DNA of 64,000 nt from Deltaproteobacteria bacterium (lineage in GTDB: Bacteria > Myxococcota_A > Polyangia > DRWM01 > JAAZOP01): NCBI GenBank assembly GCA_016218815.1, contig JACRCX010000019.1:35860-99859 (forward strand). The letters are read 5' to 3'. The notes under the pieces are model-generated. The model was given only the letters and a program-made list of their open reading frames with translations, did no database searches and was not told the DNA's origin. Positions 53,371 through 62,310 of the stretch are shown here, piece by piece. Within the stretch, counting starts at the first letter, position 1, and each line of letters starts with the position of its first letter. The position numbers and the translations under genes were made by a program.

Positions 53371-53656
53371 AGGCGCGAGGGTGGCAACCTGTTGCTCCTC
53401 AACCCGCGCACGGGGGTGGACGAGCGGGGGACCCGAACGACGCTGTCCGTTCTTCGGCACGGACGGTGCCGGTCGTGATGCGACCCACCGACTCGAGAGT
53501 GCGTACGCCCGCAGCAGCGCGGGAACTGGGAGGACGGGCCGGGCAATCCGTTGGACGGGGACGATGAGCTTCAACAGATTGATGATACACGGCAATACGG
53601 CATCGTTGGCCGCCGGTGACGTCCAAAGGACCGGCGACTCGCGGAGGCAGCGTTCG

Positions 53657-53672
53657 TGTTTCACGTAACACG
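53657..53672. other. parS-like palindrome
   Basis: TGTTTCACGTAACACG agrees with the chromosomal parS consensus TGTTTCACGTGAAACA at 13 of 16 positions. With flanks it reads CGTGTT-TCACGT-AACACG, a symmetric site. It is not a perfect parS. Confidence 0.35.
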
Positions 53673-53700
53673 CCGTTTTCATTGATTGTTGTTCAATTAC

Positions 53701-53760
53701 CAGTGGGTTTACAGAATCGGAGGGAACGTCACGATTACGGGACGTTGACCTTATCGAGAC
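53701..53760 (+). repeat. Hairpin element B, copy 1
   Basis: 46 of 60 positions are identical to copy 2 (60851-60910), including an unbroken TGGGTTTACAGAATCGG stretch. GAATCG and CGATT arms bracket a variable loop. Confidence 0.7.
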
Positions 53761-54957
53761 GATCAACAACCGGACTGACCTGCATGCGAGGGCCGAGAAG
53801 TGAAGTGTGGCAGTCCCGCCTGCGATGCTCGCCGGTCGTCCTTCTCGCAGCCGTCCTCGGCAAGACCGGGTCGTCGCCGCTGATCTGCGGCGCGCACTGC
53901 CCGACCCCGTGGCGGGAGTTCCCCTCGCCAGGCACGCGCAGCCATCCAGGTTCCTCGGCGCGCCAGCCGACTCCGCCGGCCGCCTCGATGCACGCATGCC
54001 TGAGACCGCCGGCGGCCTGGTCGCCACCCTTCTGGGAGCGGCCCTTGAACCCAACGCACACGTGGTAATCTCGGCCGACCTCACGGGCGCCGCCTTCGAC
54101 GTCGGCAGACGCCGCGTCGTCCGCTGCGAGTCGATGGCGCGTCGTCGCGCGCGGGGATGCCTCGGGCTGACGACATCCGGCCGCCCTGCTCGCCGGAACG
54201 TCGGCGACTTCCTCGAGGAGATCGACGATCGCCGTCGCCCTGCTGCCCAGCTCAGCGACGACGATGCTCGTTGGGGCCAACATGCGGCCGTTGGACCAGC
54301 GGCACTCGGCGCGGCTTGAAGAGGCCGGCGTCCGGGAGGGGCGCAACATTGCACTACCCGCGTCCGCCCCGCACCGCTGGAGAGCGCGCAGAAAAGAGCC
54401 GCGCACCGCCGCCTGCATCTGGGCGACGCGGGTGACGGCCGATGCCGCGATCGCGACGGAGGACATTGTCGATCGCGAATTGCACCCGCAGTCACACGGT
54501 GCCGCAGCCTCTTTTCCAACGGACGCCGACGCAGGCGTCACACACACGACAAGCAAGAGTCGTTCCGCACGGGACATTATCGATCGTGAAATCGCCAATG
54601 GGCTGCAACCACGACGAAAACGCCGGACGCCACATGCTCCGTCCCTATTCGCATCCCGGGGGGATTTTCGAATTGAAAAATCACTGTGCCGGTCGTCGCG
54701 ACGACATTTTCGTGATCACTGGGCTGCACTTTCTGCTTGACTCGCCGTATCGACAGTCAGACGATACACAACAGGGCGCGGCGTTTGGGTGCGTCGCATC
54801 CACGAGTAGTAGACAACGAGGAGGAACGATCAGAGCCGGATCACCGGGGCGACCCGGGACCCGGCTCGGTGAACGAACGGGAACTCGAACGACGATTCGA
54901 GCCGGCTGGTAGCTGTCGCCTTCGGGGACGCTTCCGGCCGATGGAGGAGGAACGGCC

Positions 54958-57936
54958 ATGACGAAGACACCCCATGCCGCAGCAGCGTTGCTCATCGCTC
55001 TTCTGGGAGCGAAGGCCGAAGCGACACCAGACGTTCTGTGTTCCCACCTCGGACCGCACGTCTCCAACGACGGTCTGGAGTTGAGCGCATTCACTGTTGA
55101 AGGCGAGAAGGTCTTGGTCGTCGAGGACACCGCGTTGGTCTCCTTTGTGATCAGGAACGTCGGGGACGCGCCCGTCAAGTTCGGTCCGGACGGCGTCTAT
55201 GTCACCGCCAGCGGGCCGCAGGGTATCCTGACCACGCAGGGCCACATCGCCGCCGAACTGCAGCTAGCCCCGAACGCTATCGTAACCTTCTCGTACGCCG
55301 TCTCGTTCCAGATGTCGGGAGTGTGGCGCATTCATCCAGGCTACCAACTGTCGACACCGACGGGGTACCACATGGCGCCGGCCGACTGGCCATCTTGCGC
55401 GATCCAGGTCGTCGACGCGTCGCCCACGGTCGTCACGGTCACGCAGGACCCGTCGAATCCCCGGCTCGGCGACCAGATCGACTACAACGTGACCGCCGTA
55501 GACGCCGACGGTGTCGCATGGGTCCAGATTTGGATCGACAACGTCGAAACCCGCGCCTGCAAGGGCGGCTCATGCCGCTTTAGAACGCGTCCGGTCACGG
55601 TCGCGCCCTCGCTCGGCATCCTCGCCATGGACGGCCACGGCGTATTCACCGTCAGTGGCGTGCTCAAGGAGTGGTGGGACCCGCTGGACAGCGACGGGGA
55701 CACCGTCCGCGACCTCGGGGACAACTGTGACGACGTGCCGAACGCCGATCAATCGGACGCAGACGAGGACTACGTCGGCGACGTGTGCGACGAATGCGAC
55801 CTGTTCCAGGTCTGCCCGTTTCCGGTCTCCCGTCGGGACATGGTGGACACGTGTTTCGGCAGCCGCTCCGTCTATGACTATGATCTGGAAGGCATGCACT
55901 ACCATGACTTCTACGACCTGATTGCCTTCGATGGCTGCGGATGCTACGACACGGACAGAGGATGGAACGCGTTCGAGGCAGGGTCCGTTCTCGGCGAAGA
56001 GACGACGTGTCGTGACATCCACGTCGTGGGCCACGAATCGCTGCGAACCGCGTTCAGTTCGTGCCCGTCGGGCCTCGGTGACCCGTTCTACACGGACACC
56101 GGAACCGACCTCTGCATCGGCGATGTCCTCATCGAGAAGGCCTGCACGGAACACGGGCCGGAACAGCGCTGGATCGATTGCCCTGCCGGATGCGACGGCA
56201 GCGCCTGCCGGTGCCCGGACACGGACGGAGGCCCGGACTACTACCGACGCGGAGAACTTGAAGGCTACACGGACCAGTGTTTGTACGACGGGCGCCTTCG
56301 TGAGTACACCTGCGATGGGATCGACGACGAGGGCGGCATCATTGTAGGCCACGAAGACGTTCGTTGCCCCTTCGGGTGCGATTACTTCGCTGGCGCATGC
56401 AGTTGCACGGACTCGGACCACGGGCCTGATCCCGAGGTGCCGGGCGTCGTTGGCACGTTCATCGATCACTGCGAAGGTGACGGTCGCACGCTGGTCGAGT
56501 ACTACACGGAGGTCGACGCGTTTGGCGACTGCCGGGTCCGCTCCACGCCCATCGCGTGCGAAGGTCTCTGCGACCCGGTCGGCTTCTGCCGGGAGCCCTC
56601 GTGCACCGACGGCCTGCTGAACGGAGGCGAGGTAGTCGTGGACTGCGGTGGGACCTGTGGCGCGTGTCCCAGCTCTACGGTCCGCGGAACGATTGTGTAC
56701 GAAGACCAGGACATCTGCGGCTTCTCCTCAGGAACGAAGCCGTCGCGGTACACGAACTTCAAGGTCATCGGCTGGGGCGATTCCCGCGAGCGCGCGAGTT
56801 GGGGACCGTATGCAACGGACAGCAGGGGCTACTTCAACCTCGAGATTCCAAGGAGAGACGACGTTACCCACCTTTGCGTCATGGTCGGTCGCTGGGACTC
56901 AGGCGATGGCGGGTACAACTACGCGGCGAGCATCCTTCACGACATGGACTACTGCGACGAGTACGAATGGTACGTTAGCTCTTGCATCACGGTCGGAGAC
57001 GTCGTCAATTTCGGCGAGCTCGAAGCCACGCTCGACGGGGCTACGGGTGACTTCGTGTCCTTCTGGCAGGAGCAATCGCATGACTGCCTCTGGGGTGTCT
57101 GTGTATGCGGTGGCGGTTTGAACCACCGCGCTGCTTCGTCGGACTGCTTCAACATCGCGAACACGGCCCTGGCAGCGCGGATGTTTGCGGACGGAGACCG
57201 CGACCCGCGTGAAGACGACGGCATGGCCAGCGCATGGATCGAGTACCCGGACAGCCATCCCGGCAGTGGCGGCGACTTCTGCTACTCGGACTGCAGCCCG
57301 GACCGCATTCGTATTGCGTCCTCGAACGGGTTCAGCGACTACACCGTGGCGCACGAGTACGGCCATCACCTGCAACACACGATCGGCTCGTGGGACCTTT
57401 CCGTTGGTGACATGACGCACACGTTGTGTACTTACCACGACGAGGAGTTCGGATGGTGCGAGGGCTTCGCTGGCTTCTTCAGTCGGCTCGTAGCAGTGCA
57501 GGCGCCCGGCGTGATTGACGGTAACGCAGTGTCCGGGTGTCGGCTCGAGGGCCCTCGGTGTTCCGAAGACGCGTGCGACGGCGTGTTCGGGTCGTGCCCG
57601 GATGGGTCAGTCTACATGCCTGAATCGTGCTGCGACAGCTTGAATTGGGGCGGCGAGGGTACCACGGAGGGGGTCCTGTGGGATGTCGTTGACGGCGGTG
57701 CCGCATTCCCGTACTCGGTCGCGGACGACAACCTAGCGTACCTCAGCGGTTTGGTCATGCAGGTCTTCGACCGCGAGCTGGACGACCCGTTCGACGAGGC
57801 GACGCCGGCTGACGCACCGGACATCCGGGACTTCGGCAGGGCAATGTGTGGTCGGCTGGAGACGTGGTCGGACCGGCTGGCATTGACCGCGATCCTGGGG
57901 AGCTACTCCGTTGGGGTCGTGTGCCCGCTGGATTAG
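54958..57936 (+). CDS. Secreted Cys-rich zincin metalloprotease
   Basis: A 992-residue exported protein with GGAGGAGG upstream and signal peptide AAAALLIALLGAKAEA. Residues about 35-140 are a CARDB/Ig-like domain. Near 245-285 a thrombospondin type 3 repeat, DSDGDTVRDLGDNCDD and DADEDYVGDVCDEC, binds calcium. Residues about 300-560 hold Cys-rich repeats of the form C-x-D-T/S-D-x-G, ending in NGGEVVVDCGGTCGACP. The C-terminal protease domain has the zinc site YTVAHEYGHHLQHTIGS (His, Glu and His of HExxH) and a later Glu in WCEGFAGFFSR, the probable third ligand. It should cleave extracellular or prey proteins. Codon use is less GC-biased than in the core genes. Confidence 0.88.
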   Translation: MTKTPHAAAALLIALLGAKAEATPDVLCSHLGPHVSNDGLELSAFTVEGEKVLVVEDTALVSFVIRNVGDAPVKFGPDGVYVTASGPQGILTTQGHIAAELQLAPNAIVTFSYAVSFQMSGVWRIHPGYQLSTPTGYHMAPADWPSCAIQVVDASPTVVTVTQDPSNPRLGDQIDYNVTAVDADGVAWVQIWIDNVETRACKGGSCRFRTRPVTVAPSLGILAMDGHGVFTVSGVLKEWWDPLDSDGDTVRDLGDNCDDVPNADQSDADEDYVGDVCDECDLFQVCPFPVSRRDMVDTCFGSRSVYDYDLEGMHYHDFYDLIAFDGCGCYDTDRGWNAFEAGSVLGEETTCRDIHVVGHESLRTAFSSCPSGLGDPFYTDTGTDLCIGDVLIEKACTEHGPEQRWIDCPAGCDGSACRCPDTDGGPDYYRRGELEGYTDQCLYDGRLREYTCDGIDDEGGIIVGHEDVRCPFGCDYFAGACSCTDSDHGPDPEVPGVVGTFIDHCEGDGRTLVEYYTEVDAFGDCRVRSTPIACEGLCDPVGFCREPSCTDGLLNGGEVVVDCGGTCGACPSSTVRGTIVYEDQDICGFSSGTKPSRYTNFKVIGWGDSRERASWGPYATDSRGYFNLEIPRRDDVTHLCVMVGRWDSGDGGYNYAASILHDMDYCDEYEWYVSSCITVGDVVNFGELEATLDGATGDFVSFWQEQSHDCLWGVCVCGGGLNHRAASSDCFNIANTALAARMFADGDRDPREDDGMASAWIEYPDSHPGSGGDFCYSDCSPDRIRIASSNGFSDYTVAHEYGHHLQHTIGSWDLSVGDMTHTLCTYHDEEFGWCEGFAGFFSRLVAVQAPGVIDGNAVSGCRLEGPRCSEDACDGVFGSCPDGSVYMPESCCDSLNWGGEGTTEGVLWDVVDGGAAFPYSVADDNLAYLSGLVMQVFDRELDDPFDEATPADAPDIRDFGRAMCGRLETWSDRLALTAILGSYSVGVVCPLD

Positions 57937-57999
57937 CCGTGGCGACGTCATGGCACGCCGCCTTCGGGGAGGCGCGTGCGAAGGGAAAGGGGAAAGATA

Positions 58000-58743
58000 A
58001 TGGGATTGACGATGCAACGCGTGTTCCACGTCACGTTTCTTGTGTCATTCGTGTTCATGGGTGCGGGTACGTGCACGCCGGGGGACGACTGCGGACATCC
58101 TCCGCGGCCGCCGACGATCGAGCAGTTGGAGGACATGCAGAAGAACCCGCCGAAGGACTATAGGGCGCGCCTCCTGGATGTCATCAACGGTGACTTCGAC
58201 CCGTACTTGCGCGAGCGGGCCGTGTTCACCCTGGTCGACATCGCGCTGCGGCAGGGCGAAACGGACGGCATCGTGCCCGCGCTCGAGAGCCTCGGTGTCA
58301 GCGAGGGGGATGACGGGGTGCGGACTGCTGCGTATGCCGGGGTGGACGCCATCTTCAAGACTAGGCCCGGGGGCCGGAAGGGCTCAATGGAGTTGGCCGT
58401 CCTGGGTGATGTGCGGACGGGTGAGGTGGTCTCGGTGATCGTACGGGTGTCATCGGCCGTGTACGTAAAGGAAGCACGGGTCTCGCTCCGGCCCTCGCCG
58501 CCTCTATTGTTCGAAGCGCTGGGTGGCCCGGAGAATGAGCCGGGAAAGTTCTACCGAACAGTGTCTCTGTTTCCCAACAGCGTTCGGGAGGTCCGTTTTG
58601 ACCTTCGGTTGACCGGAAAGGGACGGACCATGCTCGGTGCCGACGTTGTGCTGGACTTCAATCGTTTCGAGTACGAGCGCCATGCTGGGAAGATCTTCTT
58701 CAACGTGGGCGACAACGGAGGCGACGCGTTCGTGCTCCCGTAG
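58000..58743 (+). CDS. HEAT-repeat-like secreted or lipoprotein
   Basis: 247 residues, start after GGGGAAAG. Signal RVFHVTFLVSFVFMGAGTC may end in a weak lipobox. Residues 45-125 form helical pairs similar to HEAT repeats (KDYRARLLDVINGDFDPYLRERAVFTLVDIAL, GVRTAAYAGVDAIF). The C-terminal 110 residues are beta-rich (GDVRTGEVVSVIVRVSSAVYVKEARVSL, SVREVRFDLRLTGKGRTMLGADVVLDF). It lies 63 nt after the metalloprotease on the same strand, so it is possibly co-expressed. Not a recognised family. Confidence 0.75.
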   Translation: MGLTMQRVFHVTFLVSFVFMGAGTCTPGDDCGHPPRPPTIEQLEDMQKNPPKDYRARLLDVINGDFDPYLRERAVFTLVDIALRQGETDGIVPALESLGVSEGDDGVRTAAYAGVDAIFKTRPGGRKGSMELAVLGDVRTGEVVSVIVRVSSAVYVKEARVSLRPSPPLLFEALGGPENEPGKFYRTVSLFPNSVREVRFDLRLTGKGRTMLGADVVLDFNRFEYERHAGKIFFNVGDNGGDAFVLP

Positions 58744-58869
58744 ACGGGTGGGTCTTGGGGCGGAAGCGGACGACGGCAGGGGTCCGTCGGCAGGCAGCGG
58801 GCGCCTCCCCTCCAACCGGCGCTTGACCGCCTTGGACGGGCATGGTACGGAACAGACGTGGAGGAGTCG

Positions 58870-59100
58870 ATGGGCGTCGCGTGGAGGTGGGTTCTCGGCG
58901 TCATCTCGGCCGTGCTCCTGGCGCTGGGCGGGGCAGGGTGTTCGACCGATGATTCGTGCTCGGACGAGTACTGCGAGAGGTACTGCCGGTCGCGCGGCTT
59001 CCCCGGCGGCAGTTGCTTGTCGGGAATCGAGTGCTCGTGCTTCGTTGTGCTGCCGGACGCCGGCGAGGTCGGTGAGGGCGACGACTCCACGGACTTGTGA
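58870..59100 (+). CDS. Defensin-like (CS-alpha-beta pattern) small lipoprotein
   Basis: 76 residues from ATG 58870 (GGAGGA upstream; a GTG 12 nt earlier overlaps that site). The signal VLGVISAVLLALGGAGC ends in a lipobox Cys at residue 24. The mature peptide has six further cysteines at 30, 35, 39, 49, 55 and 57, spaced C-x4-C-x3-C-x9-C-x5-C-x1-C. That includes the C-x3-C of the helix, the PGGSC gamma-core and a C-x-C strand, the signature of invertebrate/fungal-type defensins. A defensin-like peptide is known from the myxobacterium Anaeromyxobacter. The acidic tail (EVGEGDDSTDL) and lipid anchor are unusual for an antimicrobial peptide. Confidence 0.75.
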   Translation: MGVAWRWVLGVISAVLLALGGAGCSTDDSCSDEYCERYCRSRGFPGGSCLSGIECSCFVVLPDAGEVGEGDDSTDL

Positions 59101-59187
59101 CGTGCGAGGGGAGCCGCCCAGGCGCTCGTCGGACTCCTCGTTGGAGGACTCGGGCGACGCCGGCGCGGGCGACAGGGGGTCGGGACC

Positions 59188-60636
59188 ATGGACTTACGTT
59201 CTGTCGGCTTGGGAGTTTCGGTCGCCTTTGCCTGGCTGACGACGGGGTTCGCGTGCGGGGAGCACGCGATCGCGGCAGATGACGCGGCCGAGCGCGACGG
59301 CAGTCCAGATGACAACGTCGTCGACATGGAAACGGACGGCGCGCCGGAGGCGGTCGCGGACGTTGACGCCGAGACGGACGGAGACGGCGGCGGAGATGCC
59401 GGAGCGGGGTCGCTCACCGTCACCATCCTCGCTTCCCCCGGAAGCTGGGGCGTGTCGTGGCGCGTGCGCGCGGATTGGGAGTGGGCGCCCGTCGAAGGCG
59501 CTCTCGTGGCCTTCGACCTGCCCGATGGCGAGCGCCGGGAGCTGACGGCGGCGGCCGATGGTCGCGTCACGTTTCGGGACTTCGACTGGCTCCCGGGTGC
59601 GGAGGCGGCGGTCACTGCCTGGGCCGACGGATTCGGTTTGGCGAGCGCGGTCGGGATCGGCCCCGAGTCGTCCCCGGTGCTCCTGTTGCCCACCCTGGGA
59701 GATCCCTCGGCCGAAGGGGTGGAGGTCTCGGGTACCTTCCAGAACTTCACGGACATGATGAACTCGTTCCTCCTGACTTCCCGCGACTGCGGCGGCTTGT
59801 TCTGGGGCGGGATCGATTGGACCTTCATGGTGCCGCCCGGGACGGCCGCTGAACTGATTGGGTTCGAGATCCTGCCCGCGTCGAGGCCCGACGGTGGACG
59901 TGAGAACACGATACTGGGCTGGCTCGTGCAGGAGGTCGGGCCCTTCACCGAGCCGGCCGTCGTGGACCTCGACTTCGCCGGAGGGGCCTCGACGACGCGG
60001 GTCAGCGGCTCGTTTCGACTGCCGGCGAGAATGGACAGTCCGCTGCGGGAGTTGGTTCCAGGCTGCTCGGCCGTCCTGGTGCACAGACCCAATCCGGGTG
60101 CCGTCTTCACACCCATCGTGAAGGGAGTTTTCGGATTCGCCACCACGATTGCGCGGCGAATCGACGGAGCAGGGTGGGATTACGAGCTCGAGTATGTCAC
60201 AGGGCTTGATACGACGGCCGCCTCCACTTGGTTCGAGCTCCACGGGAACGGTGATGAGTACTCCGCGTTGGTCCTGCCGGGGCCGCCCGCAGGCGGCACC
60301 CTCGACTGCGAGTTCATCGAGCCCGCGTCTCTGGTCAGACCGGCCGATCCGTCAAGACCGCATCCGCTGCATGAACAAATCACGTGGACCTCCGCTCGTT
60401 CCGACGTGACACCCGTTGTGGCGATCTTGGATGGCCCCGCTTGCCTGTGGTGGGTCGAGGGGCCGCCTGGCGCGACGTCGTTGACGGTTCCGCGGACGCC
60501 GAGCGCGCCCGGAGCGCGGGCCGTGCTGGGAGCGGAGGCCAGGTCGGCGAGGGTCGAGCTCCAGGCGCTCGACGGGGACGGTGAGTGCATCGTCGCTCAC
60601 GCGAGCACGGACACGTTTCTCCTGGTGGCGCCGTAG
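59188..60636 (+). CDS. Large lipoprotein with Asp-rich linker
   Basis: 482 residues. Signal VAFAWLTTGFAC is a lipobox-type ending. An Asp/Ala/Gly/Glu-rich linker (about residues 30-75) precedes a beta-rich body: GSLTVTILASPGSWG, VEGALVAFDLPDGERRELTAAADGRVTF (a carboxypeptidase-regulatory/Ig-like beta sandwich pattern), VEVSGTFQNFTDMM, and further strands to the end. Trp and Gly are frequent. It is the last of three consecutive lipoprotein or secreted genes on the same strand after the metalloprotease. No catalytic motif is seen, and the function is unknown. Confidence 0.75.
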   Translation: MDLRSVGLGVSVAFAWLTTGFACGEHAIAADDAAERDGSPDDNVVDMETDGAPEAVADVDAETDGDGGGDAGAGSLTVTILASPGSWGVSWRVRADWEWAPVEGALVAFDLPDGERRELTAAADGRVTFRDFDWLPGAEAAVTAWADGFGLASAVGIGPESSPVLLLPTLGDPSAEGVEVSGTFQNFTDMMNSFLLTSRDCGGLFWGGIDWTFMVPPGTAAELIGFEILPASRPDGGRENTILGWLVQEVGPFTEPAVVDLDFAGGASTTRVSGSFRLPARMDSPLRELVPGCSAVLVHRPNPGAVFTPIVKGVFGFATTIARRIDGAGWDYELEYVTGLDTTAASTWFELHGNGDEYSALVLPGPPAGGTLDCEFIEPASLVRPADPSRPHPLHEQITWTSARSDVTPVVAILDGPACLWWVEGPPGATSLTVPRTPSAPGARAVLGAEARSARVELQALDGDGECIVAHASTDTFLLVAP

Positions 60637-61562
60637 GCCGGCTTTTCAGCACTTCGGACAAGGCGCTCGACGCGACCGGTGTCCGCATCGACGACGGCGG
60701 CGGCGTCGAGCGCGTCGTGGTCATGGGGCCGATGGCGGCGCTGCAACTGCGTGGCGGTGAACGCAACGCCGATCAAAGCGCTCGACGTGGATGGCGCTGG
60801 CGACGTTTCTCGATGTCGGGCAACGGGCCGACCGCCTCAAGGCATTTCGGCACTGGGTTTACAGAATCGGCGCGAACGACGCGATTCCGTGATGTTGCGA
60901 TTTCCGAGGCGCCCAGTCTCGAGGCGGCGACGAATGGCCATGGGCGGTGAAGCGCCGTCCGCGTGGACCGCATGGAGATCGGCGCGAGCGAAGACGACGA
61001 CGGGAACGACGCCTGCGGTGACAGCGGCAACGGCGTCGTGTGCATCGGGGCACGGAGGCGATCCAGGCTCTGCGGCTGCGTGGCGGTGAACGCGACGCTC
61101 GACATGGTGCTCGACGTGGGCGGCGCCTGCTTCGCCTTCGGTGCCCGCCTCGTGGTCGTGGTGACCTCCGAGCCGGCGCGATCGATACCCGCATCGCCTC
61201 GACGAGTTCGACGACCGGTAGGGCGCTCGACGTAGGCGCCGCCTGCATCGAGGGACGGCGACGACCTCGCCCGCGTCGTGTTCGCGAGGGCGGCGGGGCG
61301 GCGGGTCCGGCTCCTTCCTCGTTCACGTTGGGTCCGCCGAGACGGAGGAGGCGGCGAAGGCGCCGCGATCCAGCCGGCGCGGGCGGCGCAAGCGGCGTGG
61401 GCGGTGAAGGCGGCGGGAGGCGAGGACGGCGTAAGCGGCGCAGGCGAGGCGGGCCATGCGGCGGATCATCGGCTTGTGCCTCCGGACGATGCGGTAGAGA
61501 CTCGTCGATGCTCGTGCCTTGTGCGTCCCGCCTGTTGTGGCGTGGCTGGATGGAAGGACGAT
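60637..61562. other. Gene-poor region with decayed coding repeats
   Basis: No supported gene. It holds hairpin element B copy 2 and four copies of a K-GCTCGACG core at 60663, 60778, 61107 and 61223 (spacings 115, 329 and 116). Two of these are preceded at exactly 31 nt by CTGCGTGGCGGTGAACGC. Translations around them are similar but fall in different frames, suggesting the remains of a repeated protein. Confidence 0.55.
60851..60910 (+). repeat. Hairpin element B, copy 2
   Basis: CACTGGGTTTACAGAATCGG, then GAATC/GATTC arms with a 14-nt loop, then TTGCGATTTCCGAG as in copy 3. The identity to copy 1 is 46 of 60. Confidence 0.7.
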
Positions 61563-62255
61563 ATGGCGGACAACGAGCGGAACTCCCATGACCAACTGGT
61601 CGTGGCTGTCGCGGAGGCTCTTCGTCCTCTCGGTGAAGTGCATGTGGACGTTCGCGAGCGGCGCCAAGCATGCCCGTGGGCGCGCCGTTCCCGCGCGCTG
61701 GCTCGGAGCAGCGGTCTCCTCTTCGCCGCTTTCGTGCCGACGCGTGCGGTCTTCGCCAAGTTCGCCGCCATGAACGTCGGCGATCTGCACTGGAAGACCC
61801 CAGACGTCGTACTTGATGTCGACGGCAAGCTCTACGTTGTCGACATCTGTGGAAGTCGCGAGAGCACCGTCCGAATCGCGAGGAAGGTCGAGAACGTGAT
61901 CGCTTCGGCCGCGGACTCGCGCATACACGGGGCGGCGATGCTGCACGTACCTGCGGCGGATGCGCGACCGCTCGGCAAGGGCGTAGACCAAGCCTTCGAC
62001 GTCATGCGGGCCACCTTCGAGGCGTTGTTCGGATCGACTCCAGCAAGTGCCACGGCTTCGCTGCGGGTTCTTCTCCAACTGCCCCTGACCCGCGATCGCT
62101 ACGGTGAGGTCGACTGGTCGCGCATCATGGAGCGCGATGCCGATCCGGACTGGGCGCGCGAACTCGTTCAGCACGCTCAGCGCTGCATCGCACACGACCG
62201 GCCACTCGCGTTCTCTACGGCGTCAAACGACGGTTGCGCCGCTGTAACACGCTGA
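61563..62255 (+). CDS. Hypothetical protein, possible inactive nuclease-like fold
   Basis: 230 residues from ATG 61563 with GGAAGGA upstream; the reading frame is open earlier but Arg-rich. The central segment KTPDVVLDVDGKLYVVDICGSRESTVRIARKVENV resembles the PD-(D/E)xK core strand pair (P-D, then hydrophobic strand with D-x-K), but the Lys position is Cys, so catalysis would be lost if the comparison is right. C-terminal part: LRVLLQLPLTRDRYGEVDW, WARELVQHAQRCI. It stands alone between two gene-poor stretches, just left of a transposable element. Identity is uncertain. Confidence 0.6.
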   Translation: MADNERNSHDQLVVAVAEALRPLGEVHVDVRERRQACPWARRSRALARSSGLLFAAFVPTRAVFAKFAAMNVGDLHWKTPDVVLDVDGKLYVVDICGSRESTVRIARKVENVIASAADSRIHGAAMLHVPAADARPLGKGVDQAFDVMRATFEALFGSTPASATASLRVLLQLPLTRDRYGEVDWSRIMERDADPDWARELVQHAQRCIAHDRPLAFSTASNDGCAAVTR

Positions 62256-62289
62256 TTTCCGGGGTGTTTTCGGGGTTCGGCTGGCGCTG

Positions 62290-62310
62290 CTAGTCGCAAT
62301 TGTTCAGATG
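62290..62310 (+). repeat. Transposon-end-like repeat, copy 1
   Basis: CTAGTCGCAATTGTTCAGATG matches the sequence at 62487-62507 at 18 of 21 positions, same orientation, 197 bp apart. It may be an old end of the same element family. Confidence 0.5.

Larger units (their letters stand above)
53371..54957. other. Long gene-poor region
   Basis: 1.6 kb without a supported gene. The ORFs on both strands are Arg/Ala-rich shadows. It contains a parS-like palindrome (53657-53672), a copy of hairpin element B (53701-53760), two short ATTRTCGATCGYGAA repeats (near 54468 and 54577), and an imperfect inverted repeat GAGCCGG/CCGGCTC (54833-54867) in the leader of the metalloprotease gene. Confidence 0.6.

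Noticed and set aside
53807..54319. A 170-codon plus-strand reading frame in the same region
   Set aside because: It overlaps the previous candidate on the other strand, has an Arg-rich composition and no recognisable start context.
53735..54598. A 287-codon minus-strand reading frame in the gene-poor region
   Set aside because: No ribosome site and no domain, and the text on both strands is equally implausible. A decayed gene remains possible but could not be supported.
54468..54600. Two ATTRTCGATCGYGAA sequences as further copies of motif A
   Set aside because: Only about a dozen positions agree and the CTCTAATTG end is missing.
60679..61089. A 136-codon reading frame with C-x-C-V-A-V-N-A-T repeats as a real gene
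   Set aside because: The repeats continue in other frames and the N-terminus is Ser/Ala/Trp shadow text. Described instead as decayed repeats.
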